Source: a virus. Taken from it: DNA of 64,000 nucleotides. The DNA is taken from the IMG/VR virus record IMGVR_UViG_3300018476_000014, positions 1 to 64,000 of that record, one strand, 5' to 3'. A model generated the notes under the pieces. The model was not told the DNA's origin and searched no databases. It saw only the letters and a program-made list of their open reading frames with translations. Position 1 is the first letter of the stretch, and the number at the start of each line of letters is the position of its first letter. Of the stretch, positions 6,750-14,652 are shown one piece after another. A program made the position numbers and the translations under genes.

Positions 6750-6867
6750 TTAACCATCCTCCTTTTTCGTAGACGTTACAGCGATCCTGCAGGTAGCTCC
6801 CGACGACGCCCAGCAGCAGCTCGGCCATGATCACCATGACGAGGAAGCTGGTGCTGGCGGCTCTCAT
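6673..6867 (-). CDS. Small membrane protein, unknown (64 aa)
   Basis: ATG at 6867 overlaps the upstream stop (ATGA). The N-terminal hydrophobic helix FLVMVIMAELLLGVVGSYL would be a membrane anchor or signal. The remaining 40 residues overlap out of frame with the next gene by 77 bases, so the true end could be disputed. Confidence 0.5.
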   Translation of the reverse strand: MRAASTSFLVMVIMAELLLGVVGSYLQDRCNVYEKGGWLNALPDCLQEQHATGEVGGTRGREYP

Positions 6868-7076
6868 CTGTACGTGTAATCCCTGAAGTGATGCTCGCTT
6901 ATGATCCTGCGCATGTGCTTGGGGATACGCCTGAGCAGCGCACGGAACGTGTGGTTGCGGATCAGCTCCCGGTATTGCCACACCCGGTGCGGCAGCCACG
7001 TCTGGATATACGGCCCCTCTTTCTTCGGCTTCTTCCTTGGCGGCTCTAGTGGGTCTGGGTATACGGCTGCGTCCAT
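6864..7076 (-). CDS. Basic protein, unknown (70 aa)
   Basis: Arg/Lys/His-rich (RKKPKKEG, FRALLRRIPKHMRRII), a possible nucleic-acid binder. It starts one base after the stop of the preceding membrane-protein gene and is coupled by ATGA to the following one. No family recognised. Confidence 0.6.
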   Translation of the reverse strand: MDAAVYPDPLEPPRKKPKKEGPYIQTWLPHRVWQYRELIRNHTFRALLRRIPKHMRRIISEHHFRDYTYR

Positions 7077-7077
7077 C

Positions 7078-7278
7078 TCACCTACCTCTGAGGTTGCGCC
7101 ATGAGCGAATCGACTGCACTTCGTTGTCTGGTGGCACTGCGTTGAGCAGCCGGATCAGGCGCTCGTTGATCTCATCGATCTGCTGCATCAGCATTGTAAT
7201 GATCAGGTACTCGATGCCCACGACCACCATCAGGCAGATCAGGATGAACCATTCGATGTAGTTCAGTATGGCTGCCAT
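7078..7278 (-). CDS. Small membrane protein with helical tail (66 aa)
   Basis: ATG at 7278 follows GAAGGAGCACGCAC. One transmembrane helix (WFILICLMVVVGIEYLIITML, residues 10-30) is followed by a charged helix (QIDEINERLIRLL). It is one of a cluster of small membrane proteins at 6.7-7.6 kb. Role unknown. Confidence 0.65.
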   Translation of the reverse strand: MAAILNYIEWFILICLMVVVGIEYLIITMLMQQIDEINERLIRLLNAVPPDNEVQSIRSWRNLRGR

Positions 7279-7460
7279 GTGCGTGCTCCTTCAGGAGTCC
7301 ACGGCATGCGGTCTTCTGCCTTGACGATGTACGCTTTGTAGGTGTCGCTCCACTGAGCGATCGCCTGCCAGCGCATGGTCGGGTAGATGATATGAACGGC
7401 AGTCACCGGGTCGCCGTAAACTGTTTTGGGTTGCTGTTCGTGGGTGGGTAGGTCGTCCAC
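7263..7460 (-). CDS. Unknown protein (65 aa, GTG start)
   Basis: GTG at 7460 follows GAGGGAACA. Small soluble protein with aromatic residues (MRWQAIAQWSDTYKAYIVKAEDRMPW). It overlaps the next gene by 16 bases. No family recognised. Confidence 0.55.
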   Translation of the reverse strand: MDDLPTHEQQPKTVYGDPVTAVHIIYPTMRWQAIAQWSDTYKAYIVKAEDRMPWTPEGARTWQPY

Positions 7461-7467
7461 TGTTCCC

Positions 7468-7551
7468 TCACATTAAAATGCTGACGACGATGGCGATGGC
7501 AGCGAGCTGCGCGCCAACGCCAACGACTAGGACGATCGCTGTTGCCTTCAT
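7468..7551 (-). CDS. 27-residue membrane peptide
   Basis: ATG at 7551 starts one base after the previous stop. Almost entirely hydrophobic (IVLVVGVGAQLAAIAIVV) after MKATA, a single transmembrane span. The position between coupled genes supports translation. Function unknown. Confidence 0.5.
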   Translation of the reverse strand: MKATAIVLVVGVGAQLAAIAIVVSILM

Positions 7552-7552
7552 G

Positions 7553-7783
7553 TCATCCAAAGTCGCCCCTCCCCCAATAGAGTGTATCGACGTAGGCCTG
7601 CTTCTCTTCCTCGGTCATGTCGCTGCTGCATGGCCCTATAGGCCGTTGCAGTTCGGCCTTGAGCCGAGCGACCTCGTTCAAGAGCAGCCAGAACTCCTCG
7701 GGGCAGCATTCCCACAGCGCTGACTGGTACGCCTCCTTCGCTTCGGCTGCCCATTCGCGGAGCTGCTCATCGCTGATAGTCAT
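7553..7783 (-). CDS. Acidic helical protein, unknown (76 aa)
   Basis: ATG at 7783 overlaps the upstream stop (ATGA). Sequence MTISDEQLREWAAEAKEAY then a Leu-rich helix; a small acidic helical protein of the type frequent among phage early genes. No function assigned. Confidence 0.65.
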   Translation of the reverse strand: MTISDEQLREWAAEAKEAYQSALWECCPEEFWLLLNEVARLKAELQRPIGPCSSDMTEEEKQAYVDTLYWGRGDFG

Positions 7784-8166
7784 GACGCCACCTTTATCGC
7801 TTTGAACTCTGGATGTTTCTGTTTCATGTGTCGGGCCAATTGGCTGAACGTCCGATGGCAGCACTGGCAGGTGCCAGCGGCTGATCGCTTCTGGAGGTTC
7901 GCCAGCTTGGCGGTCTCGGCATTGCGCTGGTTGCGGATGGCGACGATCTCGTCATCCTTCTCGGCAAGCTGCTGCTTCAGCCGGTCGCGCTCGCGGCGCA
8001 GCTTATCCTCGGTGTTATCAGTGTATCGAATGCTGTGCCCGTTGGGGCAGTACCAGTCACCGCCGCCGCTTTGCTTGCGCTCGAACAGCTTCTTGGGCGC
8101 TGCGTAGAGGATGTAGCAGCTCGGGCAGGTGCTCACTTCCAGTTCGGTCTCGGTCTTCACACTCAA
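7780..8166 (-). CDS. Zinc-finger phage protein with C2H2 end (128 aa)
   Basis: The N-terminal knuckle CPSC and the later YCPNGHSI form one metal site. A coiled coil follows (about 54-95, LRRERDRLKQQLAEKDDEI). A C2H2-like finger ends the protein (CQCCHRTFSQLARHMKQKHP). I recognise this architecture as a widespread uncharacterised phage/prophage family. It is coupled to neighbours by ATGA overlaps on both sides. Likely binds nucleic acid or protein. Confidence 0.7.
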   Translation of the reverse strand: MSVKTETELEVSTCPSCYILYAAPKKLFERKQSGGGDWYCPNGHSIRYTDNTEDKLRRERDRLKQQLAEKDDEIVAIRNQRNAETAKLANLQKRSAAGTCQCCHRTFSQLARHMKQKHPEFKAIKVAS

Positions 8167-8612
8167 CGCTTGTCCTCCTCGGTCAGTCCCTGCTCGTCGT
8201 AGATTTTGGCCGTCACGCCATCGCTGACGAACGGCCCGGCGACGCGGACCGTGTCCATCTGAGGGTCAGGACGGCTCTGGACCTTGGCGATCACGCGGAG
8301 CTTCTTCTGATACTCCTGCTCGCGCCTCTGCATCTCGCGTTCCAGCCAGTCTACCGAAGCGCCCTTCGGCACCAGTGACGGGCGCCAGTCAGTGTTGGGG
8401 ACCATGGCGCCGCGCACCGGCTCTCGCTCGTCAGCCAAGCGCTCACGCAGCACCCGGATCTCACGACGCAGCCGGCCCAGCTCTATCTCAGCTGAGCGCA
8501 GCTCGGACTCGGAGTCCGCGAGGTTGTCAGCCGCACCACGCAGCTCGGCACGCAGGCGGCTGTTGTCCAGCTCCAGCACGCGCACCAGTTCGTTCATCTC
8601 GAAGACGTTCAA
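8163..8612 (-). CDS. Coiled-coil protein, unknown (149 aa)
   Basis: Heptad-rich from residues 5 to 65 (VLELDNSRLRAELRGAADNL, ELGRLRREIRVLRERL), then a mixed C-terminal region. A TTG at 8612 overlaps the previous stop; an internal ATG at 8597 is a possible alternative. Its position between two zinc-finger/His-rich proteins in a coupled run suggests a shared complex, by inference only. Confidence 0.6.
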   Translation of the reverse strand: MNVFEMNELVRVLELDNSRLRAELRGAADNLADSESELRSAEIELGRLRREIRVLRERLADEREPVRGAMVPNTDWRPSLVPKGASVDWLEREMQRREQEYQKKLRVIAKVQSRPDPQMDTVRVAGPFVSDGVTAKIYDEQGLTEEDKR

Positions 8613-8827
8613 TGGACCGATCCCTCTATGCCGTGGAAGTCTTCAATGCCGGGTACGCCGTGCGCGATGTCGCCAGACTCGACGGCGCGGTTGACCGCGT
8701 CGTTGACGGCGTTGATCAGGCAGACGGCGCACAGATTGTAGTGATGAGAGAGCGCTTGCAGCTGCCCAACCAGTAAATTGCTCGCCAGGTGGAGCTTTTC
8801 TATTTCGTGTTCGTCGGGCAGGTGCAT
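8609..8827 (-). CDS. Unknown protein (72 aa)
   Basis: The ATG at 8827 is chosen because AAGGAG lies six bases upstream; an in-frame ATG five codons earlier overlaps that site. Helical sequence with HHYNLCAVCLINAVNDAVNRAVE. First gene of its run, downstream of the palindrome at 8881-8897. Confidence 0.6.
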   Translation of the reverse strand: MHLPDEHEIEKLHLASNLLVGQLQALSHHYNLCAVCLINAVNDAVNRAVESGDIAHGVPGIEDFHGIEGSVH

Positions 8828-8880
8828 GGCGTTCTCCTTCATAAAAAGCCGTTGGACCGGGATGTTAGCAAAGGGGCTTT

Positions 8881-8897
8881 GTTAAACCCGGTACAAC
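8881..8897. promoter_or_regulatory. GTTNAAC-family palindrome, site 3
   Basis: gttaaacccggtacaac, one mismatch in the right half. Between the stop at 8905 and the ribosome site of the 8609-8827 gene. Confidence 0.6.
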
Positions 8898-8904
8898 GGT
8901 AACC

Positions 8905-9288
8905 TTAGAGCTTAGCCCGCACGCTCTCGATGTGCTTGTGGATACGGATCGCCAGTCTGGCGAGGATCTCCGCGTCGGAACGCAGGCGCGGCAGCACTCC
9001 ACGCACCTCCCTCGTCAGTTCCTCGGGGTTGGATGGCTCGGTCTCGACCTCGCCCGCCAGTTCGCTGACTAGCTGGAGTAGCTCGCCCTCGACCTGCAAA
9101 AGCCCCTTCACTGCCGTGGCGAGCTGGTCGGAGGCACGCTCGGTGTCCAGCTTGTCCTTCATGGCGTGGTTGCTCCTGAGTTGGCGCACGCGCGAGTTGA
9201 TAGGCGCGAGCAATCCCTCGTTCGCCATGTCGTCCTTGAGCGCCCGGTCCAGGTCGGACTCGAGCGCTTTGTCTATTGGTTCGGCCAT
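8905..9288 (-). CDS. Helical protein, unknown (127 aa)
   Basis: Highly charged and helical throughout (LESDLDRALKDDMANEG, LLQLVSELAGEVE, ILARLAIRIHKHIESVRAKL), likely coiled coil. The start follows AAGAAAGAGAACAC, a variant of the common leader. Stand-alone gene followed by a palindrome. No family recognised. Confidence 0.65.
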   Translation of the reverse strand: MAEPIDKALESDLDRALKDDMANEGLLAPINSRVRQLRSNHAMKDKLDTERASDQLATAVKGLLQVEGELLQLVSELAGEVETEPSNPEELTREVRGVLPRLRSDAEILARLAIRIHKHIESVRAKL

Positions 9289-9349
9289 GTGTTCTCTTTC
9301 TTGTTACTAATTGTGTTACACGTAATGTGATTTGCCGTGCTTGGCAAGC

Positions 9350-9366
9350 GGGGGATTTAATCCCCC
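9350..9366 (-). terminator. Short G-rich hairpin at a stop codon
   Basis: GGGGGAT-TTA-ATCCCCC with 7-bp arms; the stop codon of the 9357-10016 gene lies within it. There is no strong U-tract, so at best a weak terminator or 3'-end stabiliser. Confidence 0.4.
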
Positions 9367-10016
9367 ATCAGTGCCTTCACAGCTTCCCGCCTTGCCTTCT
9401 GGCGGTTGCGCTTGGTCGCCGCCTTGGGATCGTTGTAGTTGTTGATGCGATTCATGATGTCCTCAAACAGCTCATCACGGTAGTTCTCAGGCAGCGACGG
9501 CCAGCCCAGCTTGAACTGGTTCCTGTAGACATCCCAGCGCCCATAGTAGTCGTTGACCATGTCGGTCACGTCCTTGCGCCTGCCGTAGGTTCCCGTCTGC
9601 TGCAAGGTGGAGCCGCTGACGCCGGTCAGGCAGTTGTCGCAATGGTCGATCAACTCCATCAGCATCAGGTACTTGTTGCGCTTGTGCATCTCTTCGACGG
9701 TGAATTCGTCGTCCGGCCAGCGCGAGAGCACTCCGATGGTCGGGGCGTAGATGTAGTAGGTCCCTGCCGATTCGACCGGTCCCCAGTCGGCACGGGTAAG
9801 CGCCTGGATCAGCTCGATCCACTGCCCACCGGGTGCCTTGACCAAGCGCCGCACCGGGTAGCGCTTGTTGAACAGCGAATGCCCGCGGTAGTAGATGTCG
9901 CCGTTCTTGCCCTCGGCATCGCCGTTGCCGGCCATGTTCCACTGGCGCCACTTGTCGAGCGCGTGTACTTCCGAGCCGCTTACGCCAGCCCATTTCGGTA
10001 GCTGTCTATGTGCCAT
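9357..10016 (-). CDS. Unknown protein (219 aa)
   Basis: Soluble, aromatic-rich (WRQWNMAGNGDAEGKNGDIYY, RWDVYRNQFKLGWPSLPENY) with a basic C-terminus (ATKRNRQKARREAVKAL). Preceded by CAACACACGAACGGAGACTGAAC, a member of the shared leader family. Stand-alone gene. No family recognised. Confidence 0.65.
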   Translation of the reverse strand: MAHRQLPKWAGVSGSEVHALDKWRQWNMAGNGDAEGKNGDIYYRGHSLFNKRYPVRRLVKAPGGQWIELIQALTRADWGPVESAGTYYIYAPTIGVLSRWPDDEFTVEEMHKRNKYLMLMELIDHCDNCLTGVSGSTLQQTGTYGRRKDVTDMVNDYYGRWDVYRNQFKLGWPSLPENYRDELFEDIMNRINNYNDPKAATKRNRQKARREAVKALMGD

Positions 10017-10052
10017 GTTCAGTCTCCGTTCGTGTGTTGGGGTTGAAAGAAA

Positions 10053-10505
10053 TTACCAAGAAGCCCGGTAGGTGACACTGCGCCACGTAGAACCGTAGCC
10101 ACCAGGTGAGTCGTCATAAGGCTTCTCGCCGCGCACCAGCGCAGCAGCAAGGAAGCCCAGCGCCTTGGTGAAGATCTCGACGTCGTTGTCGACCATCTCC
10201 TTCATCTGCGCCTCGGTCAGTTCGCCGGGGTCGTAGCCACGGAAGAAGAACCCGTCGGTTGACGGCAGGGCGTTGGTCTTGATCGCATCGATGATCTTGT
10301 GGATGTCCGGTGCCGACAGATCGATGTCCTGGCAGTTGTCTTCGCCCTCGGCGAACTCCCTGACGATGTAGCCATGCAGGTCAGCGTGCTTGCGCCAGTA
10401 GCCCAGCGTGATGATCACGCCCTCGACGGGATAGCCTTCCTCGTCCTTGAAGCACTTGCTGCCGAAGTAATGCCGGCAGCCGGTCAGATACATATCCAAG
10501 CCCAT
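10053..10505 (-). CDS. MGLDMYL-type conserved phage protein (150 aa)
   Basis: Starts MGLDMYLTGCRHYF, an N-terminus shared by a broad family of uncharacterised phage proteins. ATG at 10505 follows AAGGAGACTAACC in a common-leader context. Contains GYWRKHADLHGYIVREF and many acidic residues. Function unknown. Confidence 0.65.
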   Translation of the reverse strand: MGLDMYLTGCRHYFGSKCFKDEEGYPVEGVIITLGYWRKHADLHGYIVREFAEGEDNCQDIDLSAPDIHKIIDAIKTNALPSTDGFFFRGYDPGELTEAQMKEMVDNDVEIFTKALGFLAAALVRGEKPYDDSPGGYGSTWRSVTYRASW

Positions 10506-10546
10506 GGTTAGTCTCCTTCTCATTCGTGTGTTGGGGGTTGGTGTCA

Positions 10547-10563
10547 GTTGCACCGGGTTTAAC
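10547..10563. promoter_or_regulatory. GTTNAAC-family palindrome, site 4
   Basis: gttgcaccgggtttaac, one mismatch. It overlaps the stop codon of the 10559-10882 gene and lies in the leader of the MGLDMYL-type gene. Confidence 0.6.
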
Positions 10564-10882
10564 TCTCTTCGACATCCCACATGTCATAGACGCCAGTGGG
10601 GATGGTCCAGTTGTCGCACTGCGGGCACTTGTCGTTGACCTCTGTGCACTCGATCAGCGACCAGCCATCAAGCCCACCCTCATCGCAGTAGCCGCAGCTG
10701 TACCAGCACAGCACGCCATCAGGGTCGGAGCCGAGCGCAAGCCGCGCCTCGATGATCGCCTTCTGGCGGGGTGTGCCCTTCGACCAGTGGATCAGTTTGC
10801 TCTTGGCTGCTGCGTGGGACGCATCGTCCAGCTCGATCATGGTTGCTACGTCGTCGTATACCTGCTGCTGATAGGCGCTCAT
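10559..10882 (-). CDS. Cysteine-rich putative zinc protein (107 aa)
   Basis: ATG at 10882 overlaps the previous stop (TGATG). The N-terminal half is helical. The C-terminal half has CWYSCGYC and CPQC, a probable zinc site, and ends WDVEES with the stop in a GTTNAAC palindrome. Last gene of an operon running from 11.9 kb. Function unknown. Confidence 0.6.
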   Translation of the reverse strand: MSAYQQQVYDDVATMIELDDASHAAAKSKLIHWSKGTPRQKAIIEARLALGSDPDGVLCWYSCGYCDEGGLDGWSLIECTEVNDKCPQCDNWTIPTGVYDMWDVEES

Positions 10883-11217
10883 CACGCTTCCTCCTTGAGG
10901 ATCATCGACAGCGGCACCTCGAAGGGCTGGCTTTGACTAATCCAGCTCTCGTCGTGGCTCATCTGATCGAAGTATTTCTCGATCCGGTCATCCCTGTTGC
11001 TCGGTAGGACTACGAAATCTGGGTCGCCAGCGATGCCGAAGGCGTCCAACCATTGATCTTGGACATAGGCGTCTACGTAATCCATCGCGTCGTCCTCGCT
11101 CAGATGCACGGTCAGGTCGTCGCCGTGCTTGAACCTGATGTGAACGATGTAGACATGCAGGCGGATCGACGCTCCCAGTGCTGCGCACGCAGCATTGCGT
11201 TGCTGTTCGCGGGTCAA
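10882..11217 (-). CDS. Unknown protein (111 aa, TTG start)
   Basis: TTG at 11217 overlaps the previous stop (TTGA), so translation is probably coupled. Contains RLHVYIVHIRFKHGDDLTVHL and an acidic C-terminal half. No family recognised. Confidence 0.55.
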   Translation of the reverse strand: MTREQQRNAACAALGASIRLHVYIVHIRFKHGDDLTVHLSEDDAMDYVDAYVQDQWLDAFGIAGDPDFVVLPSNRDDRIEKYFDQMSHDESWISQSQPFEVPLSMILKEEA

Positions 11218-11474
11218 TACTCCACCTCCTCGACTTCCATGCCTTCCTCGGGACCAGCGATGGTCATGACGGGCGAGAGGCTGAGATCGGGCATGTTCGG
11301 GCCGTCGAAATCGCCGCCGAAGATCATCACATCACCAGCGTAGGTAAGATCGTCGGACAGTTGCAGTGTCCAATCCTTCATGGTGTCGGCAATCGCCTGT
11401 GCCTCGGCCTCACTGTCGGCCTTGATGTAGGCGGTGGCCCACACCTTCACGTCGATGCTGTAGAGATTGCTCAT
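11214..11474 (-). CDS. Unknown acidic protein (86 aa)
   Basis: ATG at 11474 overlaps the stop of the upstream gene (ATGA). Begins MSNLYSIDVKVWATAYIKAD, then a helix with DSEAEAQAIADTM, and ends in an acidic tail (EEGMEVEEVEY). The strand-helix pattern suggests a small alpha/beta domain. Confidence 0.6.
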   Translation of the reverse strand: MSNLYSIDVKVWATAYIKADSEAEAQAIADTMKDWTLQLSDDLTYAGDVMIFGGDFDGPNMPDLSLSPVMTIAGPEEGMEVEEVEY

Positions 11475-11686
11475 TTCAGGAACCCCACGCGTTCGGCAGC
11501 CATCTTCGCTTTCTCGAAATCGCGGAAGCGCTTGGGCCGGTTGCCACTCATGAGGTGTTCGACGCTGCCGCCAAACTCGGGTATCCAGTAGACGCCATAG
11601 GTCTTCTCGGTCAGCGCGATGCGCAGCCGGCCACATGACCAGTAGCCGGGGTAGTGTTGCTTCCATTCCAGTCGTGGCGGTTTCAT
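11471..11686 (-). CDS. Unknown protein (71 aa)
   Basis: ATGA overlap at both ends. A basic, aromatic small protein (RLEWKQHYPGYWSCGRLRIA, NRPKRFRDFEKAKMAAERV). No family recognised. Confidence 0.6.
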   Translation of the reverse strand: MKPPRLEWKQHYPGYWSCGRLRIALTEKTYGVYWIPEFGGSVEHLMSGNRPKRFRDFEKAKMAAERVGFLK

Positions 11687-11892
11687 TCTATCTCTCCTTC
11701 CAAGTCACTCAGCTCCTGCTCGATGGCAGTCGTGATGTTCATGGCTATCTGGACGGTGGCCCAGCACAGCATGTTGATGTCGCTTATCTGAACGTCAGCT
11801 GCGAGCCCGTTGTCCTTGAGGATGCGCTCCATCAGGTCAGGCATCTTGCGCAGCTTGGCGATCAGCAGTTTCGAGTTCGGTGGTCGTCTCAT
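11683..11892 (-). CDS. Small helical protein, unknown (69 aa)
   Basis: First gene after the VWA/metallopeptidase gene, 22 bases downstream, with GAGGGGATGAA before the ATG. Helical (LLIAKLRKMPDLMERIL) with an acidic end (IEQELSDLEGEIE). The spacer carries one copy of the GCCTATCARC 10-mer. Confidence 0.6.
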   Translation of the reverse strand: MRRPPNSKLLIAKLRKMPDLMERILKDNGLAADVQISDINMLCWATVQIAMNITTAIEQELSDLEGEIE

Positions 11893-11914
11893 TTCATCCC
11901 CTCGGTTGATAGGC

Positions 11915-13276
11915 TCACACCAGCTCCACCTCGATCAGCTCGCCCCACGGCACCTCGGACCCTTGAGCAATCGAGCACCAGATCACCGGGTAGTCCGGCT
12001 CCTGATCGGGGAATGACCCGTAGGTATCGGTGAGGTAGACCATCATGTCAGGGATGATCTCGTTCTCCTCGACCCACTCGAACACCGGACAGAAGTCGGT
12101 GCCGCCACCACCCGGCGCGCCACCCAGTTCGTTGATCTCGGCGCGCAGTCCCTCTAGGTCATCGATCTCTTCGAGGTCATCGACGCGCTGAACGTCTGCA
12201 TCGCACCACACGACGATCAGCCGTTGTGGATTGAGTTCGTCTACGATGCCCGCCATCTCGGAGAAGAAGCGTTGCTGCACGTCAGGGTTCACGCATGACC
12301 CGGACGTGTCGTAACCAATCACCACAGTGCCAGCGCCCATGTGCCCCTGCCGGGCGAACACGATGGGATCGTACGGGCTAGGTCTTGAGATGTGCCGCTT
12401 GTCAGGCTGCGACCAGTCAAGCATCGGGTCACCACCATGCCGGAGCATGGTTGACTTGAGCTTGTCCTGCCATGACACCTTCGGGTCGAGGATCTCGCCA
12501 AGCAGCGCCCGCAGAGCAGCGGGAAGGTTCCCCTTGCCGGATGCTGCCGCGGACTCCGCCGCTGCCACCACGGACTGGCTCTGTGCCCCTGAGTCGGCAT
12601 CCTTCTGCGCCTTCTCGGCAGGATCAAGGTGATGGTCGAAGCCGCCATGGTCGGGAACACCGCCCCCTGGTTGGGGATTTCCCTGCCCCTGCTGCCCCGG
12701 CCTGCCGCGTCCACCACTTCCACCACGTTGTTGATAGATCTTGGCGTAGATCTCGATGCAGCTCTCCATTCCCTCGCGGGAGTAGGCAGGCTCGTACAAG
12801 CCCGGACACCCAGCCGGCATGGCACCGATCTTCGACGCAATCAGCATCGCGTTGATGCGGTAGTCCTGCGCTTTGTTCATGGTCTCATGGTCGTAGGGCA
12901 GTGGCCCGCATGAGCAGAGCACAGTGCCCGTCTGGCGCCATTTCACGCTCATCACCAGATCGCAGAAGATGTAGTGGCCCACCTCGTGGGCGAGCACGAA
13001 CGCCATCTCGGGGATCTTCATCGAGTAGCGCTTGATCGCGTTGACGTTGATGAAGATCGAGTGGGCATCGGTCGCGGCGACCGGGAAGCCCATCGAGTCG
13101 TCGCAGTACTTGACTTGCATCTCGCTATACAGGATGTGCGCAAAGAAGGGTGCGCGGAACACCAGATACGCCATCGCGTCGCGGACGAACTTCTCATCGG
13201 CGGCGTTGGGCTTGATGGTGGGAATCGGAACGCGCTGTGGCTTGCTCGTCATGATGTTGAATGGAGCGTCCATCAT
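11915..13276 (-). CDS. VWA-like metallopeptidase (DUF2201-type), MoxR partner
   Basis: 453 residues. The N-terminal zincin-like domain has AHEVGHYIFCD with HExxH at 97-101. A Gly/Gln-rich linker (185-210) leads to a C-terminal von Willebrand A domain with an intact MIDAS: DTSGS (323-327), Thr393 in GGGGTDF and Asp417 in YLTD. This is the DUF2201 arrangement, known beside MoxR-type ATPases in bacteria and phages. The pair is thought to act as a metal-dependent chaperone-like remodeller. Start ATG at 13276 follows GAGGTGACT. The ATPase lies just upstream (with a 59-residue protein between) and a DUF3150-like gene before that. Targets unknown. Confidence 0.8.
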   Translation of the reverse strand: MMDAPFNIMTSKPQRVPIPTIKPNAADEKFVRDAMAYLVFRAPFFAHILYSEMQVKYCDDSMGFPVAATDAHSIFINVNAIKRYSMKIPEMAFVLAHEVGHYIFCDLVMSVKWRQTGTVLCSCGPLPYDHETMNKAQDYRINAMLIASKIGAMPAGCPGLYEPAYSREGMESCIEIYAKIYQQRGGSGGRGRPGQQGQGNPQPGGGVPDHGGFDHHLDPAEKAQKDADSGAQSQSVVAAAESAAASGKGNLPAALRALLGEILDPKVSWQDKLKSTMLRHGGDPMLDWSQPDKRHISRPSPYDPIVFARQGHMGAGTVVIGYDTSGSCVNPDVQQRFFSEMAGIVDELNPQRLIVVWCDADVQRVDDLEEIDDLEGLRAEINELGGAPGGGGTDFCPVFEWVEENEIIPDMMVYLTDTYGSFPDQEPDYPVIWCSIAQGSEVPWGELIEVELV

Positions 13277-13288
13277 AGTCACCTCGTG

Positions 13289-13305
13289 GTTGAATGGGGT
13301 TTAAC
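13289..13305. promoter_or_regulatory. GTTNAAC-family palindrome, site 5
   Basis: gttgaatggggtttaac, one mismatch. It contains the stop codon of the 59-residue gene and lies 13 bases from the ribosome site of the VWA gene. Confidence 0.6.
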
Positions 13306-13480
13306 CGGGCAGCTCCATGCTGCCCGGCTTGCTGATAGGCTGATTGGCGAGGACGATCAGCAGCCTGTCGAAACGAGCGATCCACTTGGCTAGCTCGGTC
13401 TGTAGGCTGGCGATCTCCTTTTGCTGCGCATCGACAGTGCTGCGCAGCCGTAGCATCTCGTCGTGCTCGCTTCGTTTCAC
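13301..13480 (-). CDS. Small coiled-coil protein in the MoxR module (59 aa)
   Basis: GTG at 13480 overlaps the ATPase stop (GTGA). A heptad helix spans residues 5-45 (EMLRLRSTVDAQQKEIASLQ, ELAKWIARFDRLL). It sits between the ATPase and VWA genes and so may be part of that complex, by inference. An in-frame upstream extension reaching 13711 overlaps the ATPase and is rejected. Confidence 0.55.
   Translation of the reverse strand: MKRSEHDEMLRLRSTVDAQQKEIASLQTELAKWIARFDRLLIVLANQPISKPGSMELPG
13305..13327 (-). terminator. Hairpin next to palindrome site 5
   Basis: CCGGGCAGC-TCCAT-GCTGCCCGG, perfect 9-bp arms, over the last codons of the 59-residue gene. No U-tract. With the adjacent palindrome it repeats the hairpin-plus-palindrome layout seen at 14613-14652. 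Confidence 0.5.
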
Positions 13481-14589
13481 GAGTTCACCGCAGCGATCAC
13501 CTGCTGGTTGGCGACGGCCCAGTCGCCGAACTCGCGGGTAGATATGAGCTTCGGCGTCTTCTGTGCTGCGGCACGGTAGAAGGCGACACCGAAGTCGGAC
13601 GGCAACCGGTTGATGTAGCGGATCACTGCCTTGCAGTTCTCGACGGTGGCGCGGTGCGCCAGATCGAACACAAGGAACATCTGCTGATCTGCCTCGGTCG
13701 GCACCCGACACTTGTCGGGGTCGGCGAGGATCTGCGCCAAGCTCGGGAGCTGGTCCTTCAGCTTGGCGAACGCGATGTACTTGTGCGCGCTGCCCTCGCC
13801 GATGGTGCCACCAAGGTTCGCCCTCAGAAGATCATCATCGAGATGTATACCCATCACCTCGGCTGCCTTGATCAGGTTGTCTGCCGATGCCAATGACCTA
13901 GGCGTGAGCCACGGCCCCTGCTTCTCGGGGATCTTGTTGGAGAACACATCACCCTGGTTCCGCTCGGCAAAGGCGATGCTCATGGGCGTGATGTCGTTGT
14001 CGTTCGCCCACACCACCCAGCCATTGAAGTCGGCCACGACTTCCATCTGGTTGAGACGGTTGATGACGAAGTCGAAGTCTTTCGAGACGCCAGACCGGTC
14101 GGTCGGGCGGTTCGACAGGAGCAGCACATCGGTGTGCTCGGGGAACTTGTGCTCGCCATTCCTGCGCTGGCGGATGATGCCGGCAAGTGCCCGCTTCACA
14201 TCGCTCTGCGCCTGCCCATACTCTTCGACCACGAACATGCCACGCTTGAACGTGGATGCCGGTCGGCCGGTGAACTTGCAGCGCATGAAGAACGGGTAGG
14301 TGTAGTGCCCGGACTTGATGACGTGCTCGTTGCCCTCGAAGTCGGTGACGATCTCGTCACCCGGCAGGAGGAACCCGATCACGTCGGACAGGTTGGCAGT
14401 CGCCGCGTTCAGCTCGAAGTAGCCATAGCCGTGGTCGTCGGCATACTTCTTGTGCATCATCGCGGCATACCACTCGGCAAGCTCGGACTTACCGATACCC
14501 GGCGCACCCATGAGCTTGAGCGGCACCTGTGCGGTGAAGCTGAGCAGCATCGAACGCTTTGCGTCCTGAATTGAAATCGCTTGTGTCAT
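13477..14589 (-). CDS. MoxR-type AAA+ ATPase
   Basis: 370 residues. Walker A GAPGIGKS (28-35), Walker B MFVVEE (118-123), sensor-1 region LLLSNRPTD (156-164) and later arginine residues make an active ATPase likely. Order and spacing fit the MoxR branch of AAA+. ATG at 14589 follows GAGGTGACTAAC. MoxR proteins work with VWA-domain partners, and the partner is the next large gene (11915-13276). Upstream lies a DUF3150-like gene, separated by a palindrome and a hairpin, so the module may be separately controlled. In a phage the role could be remodelling of host or virion complexes; nothing here shows which. Confidence 0.8.
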   Translation of the reverse strand: MTQAISIQDAKRSMLLSFTAQVPLKLMGAPGIGKSELAEWYAAMMHKKYADDHGYGYFELNAATANLSDVIGFLLPGDEIVTDFEGNEHVIKSGHYTYPFFMRCKFTGRPASTFKRGMFVVEEYGQAQSDVKRALAGIIRQRRNGEHKFPEHTDVLLLSNRPTDRSGVSKDFDFVINRLNQMEVVADFNGWVVWANDNDITPMSIAFAERNQGDVFSNKIPEKQGPWLTPRSLASADNLIKAAEVMGIHLDDDLLRANLGGTIGEGSAHKYIAFAKLKDQLPSLAQILADPDKCRVPTEADQQMFLVFDLAHRATVENCKAVIRYINRLPSDFGVAFYRAAAQKTPKLISTREFGDWAVANQQVIAAVNS

Positions 14590-14612
14590 GTTAGTCACCT
14601 CATCGTGTGTTG

Positions 14613-14635
14613 GTGGGCTGCACCATGCAGCCCAC
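14613..14635 (-). terminator. Hairpin in the MoxR leader
   Basis: GTGGGCTGC-ACCAT-GCAGCCCAC, perfect 9-bp arms, adjacent to palindrome site 6. No U-tract. Could attenuate or separate expression of the ATPase from the upstream gene. Confidence 0.55.
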
Positions 14636-14652
14636 GTTGAACCCAGTTTAAC
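14636..14652. promoter_or_regulatory. GTTNAAC-family palindrome, site 6
   Basis: gttgaacccagtttaac, both half-sites perfect; directly after the stop codon of the DUF3150-like gene. Confidence 0.7.
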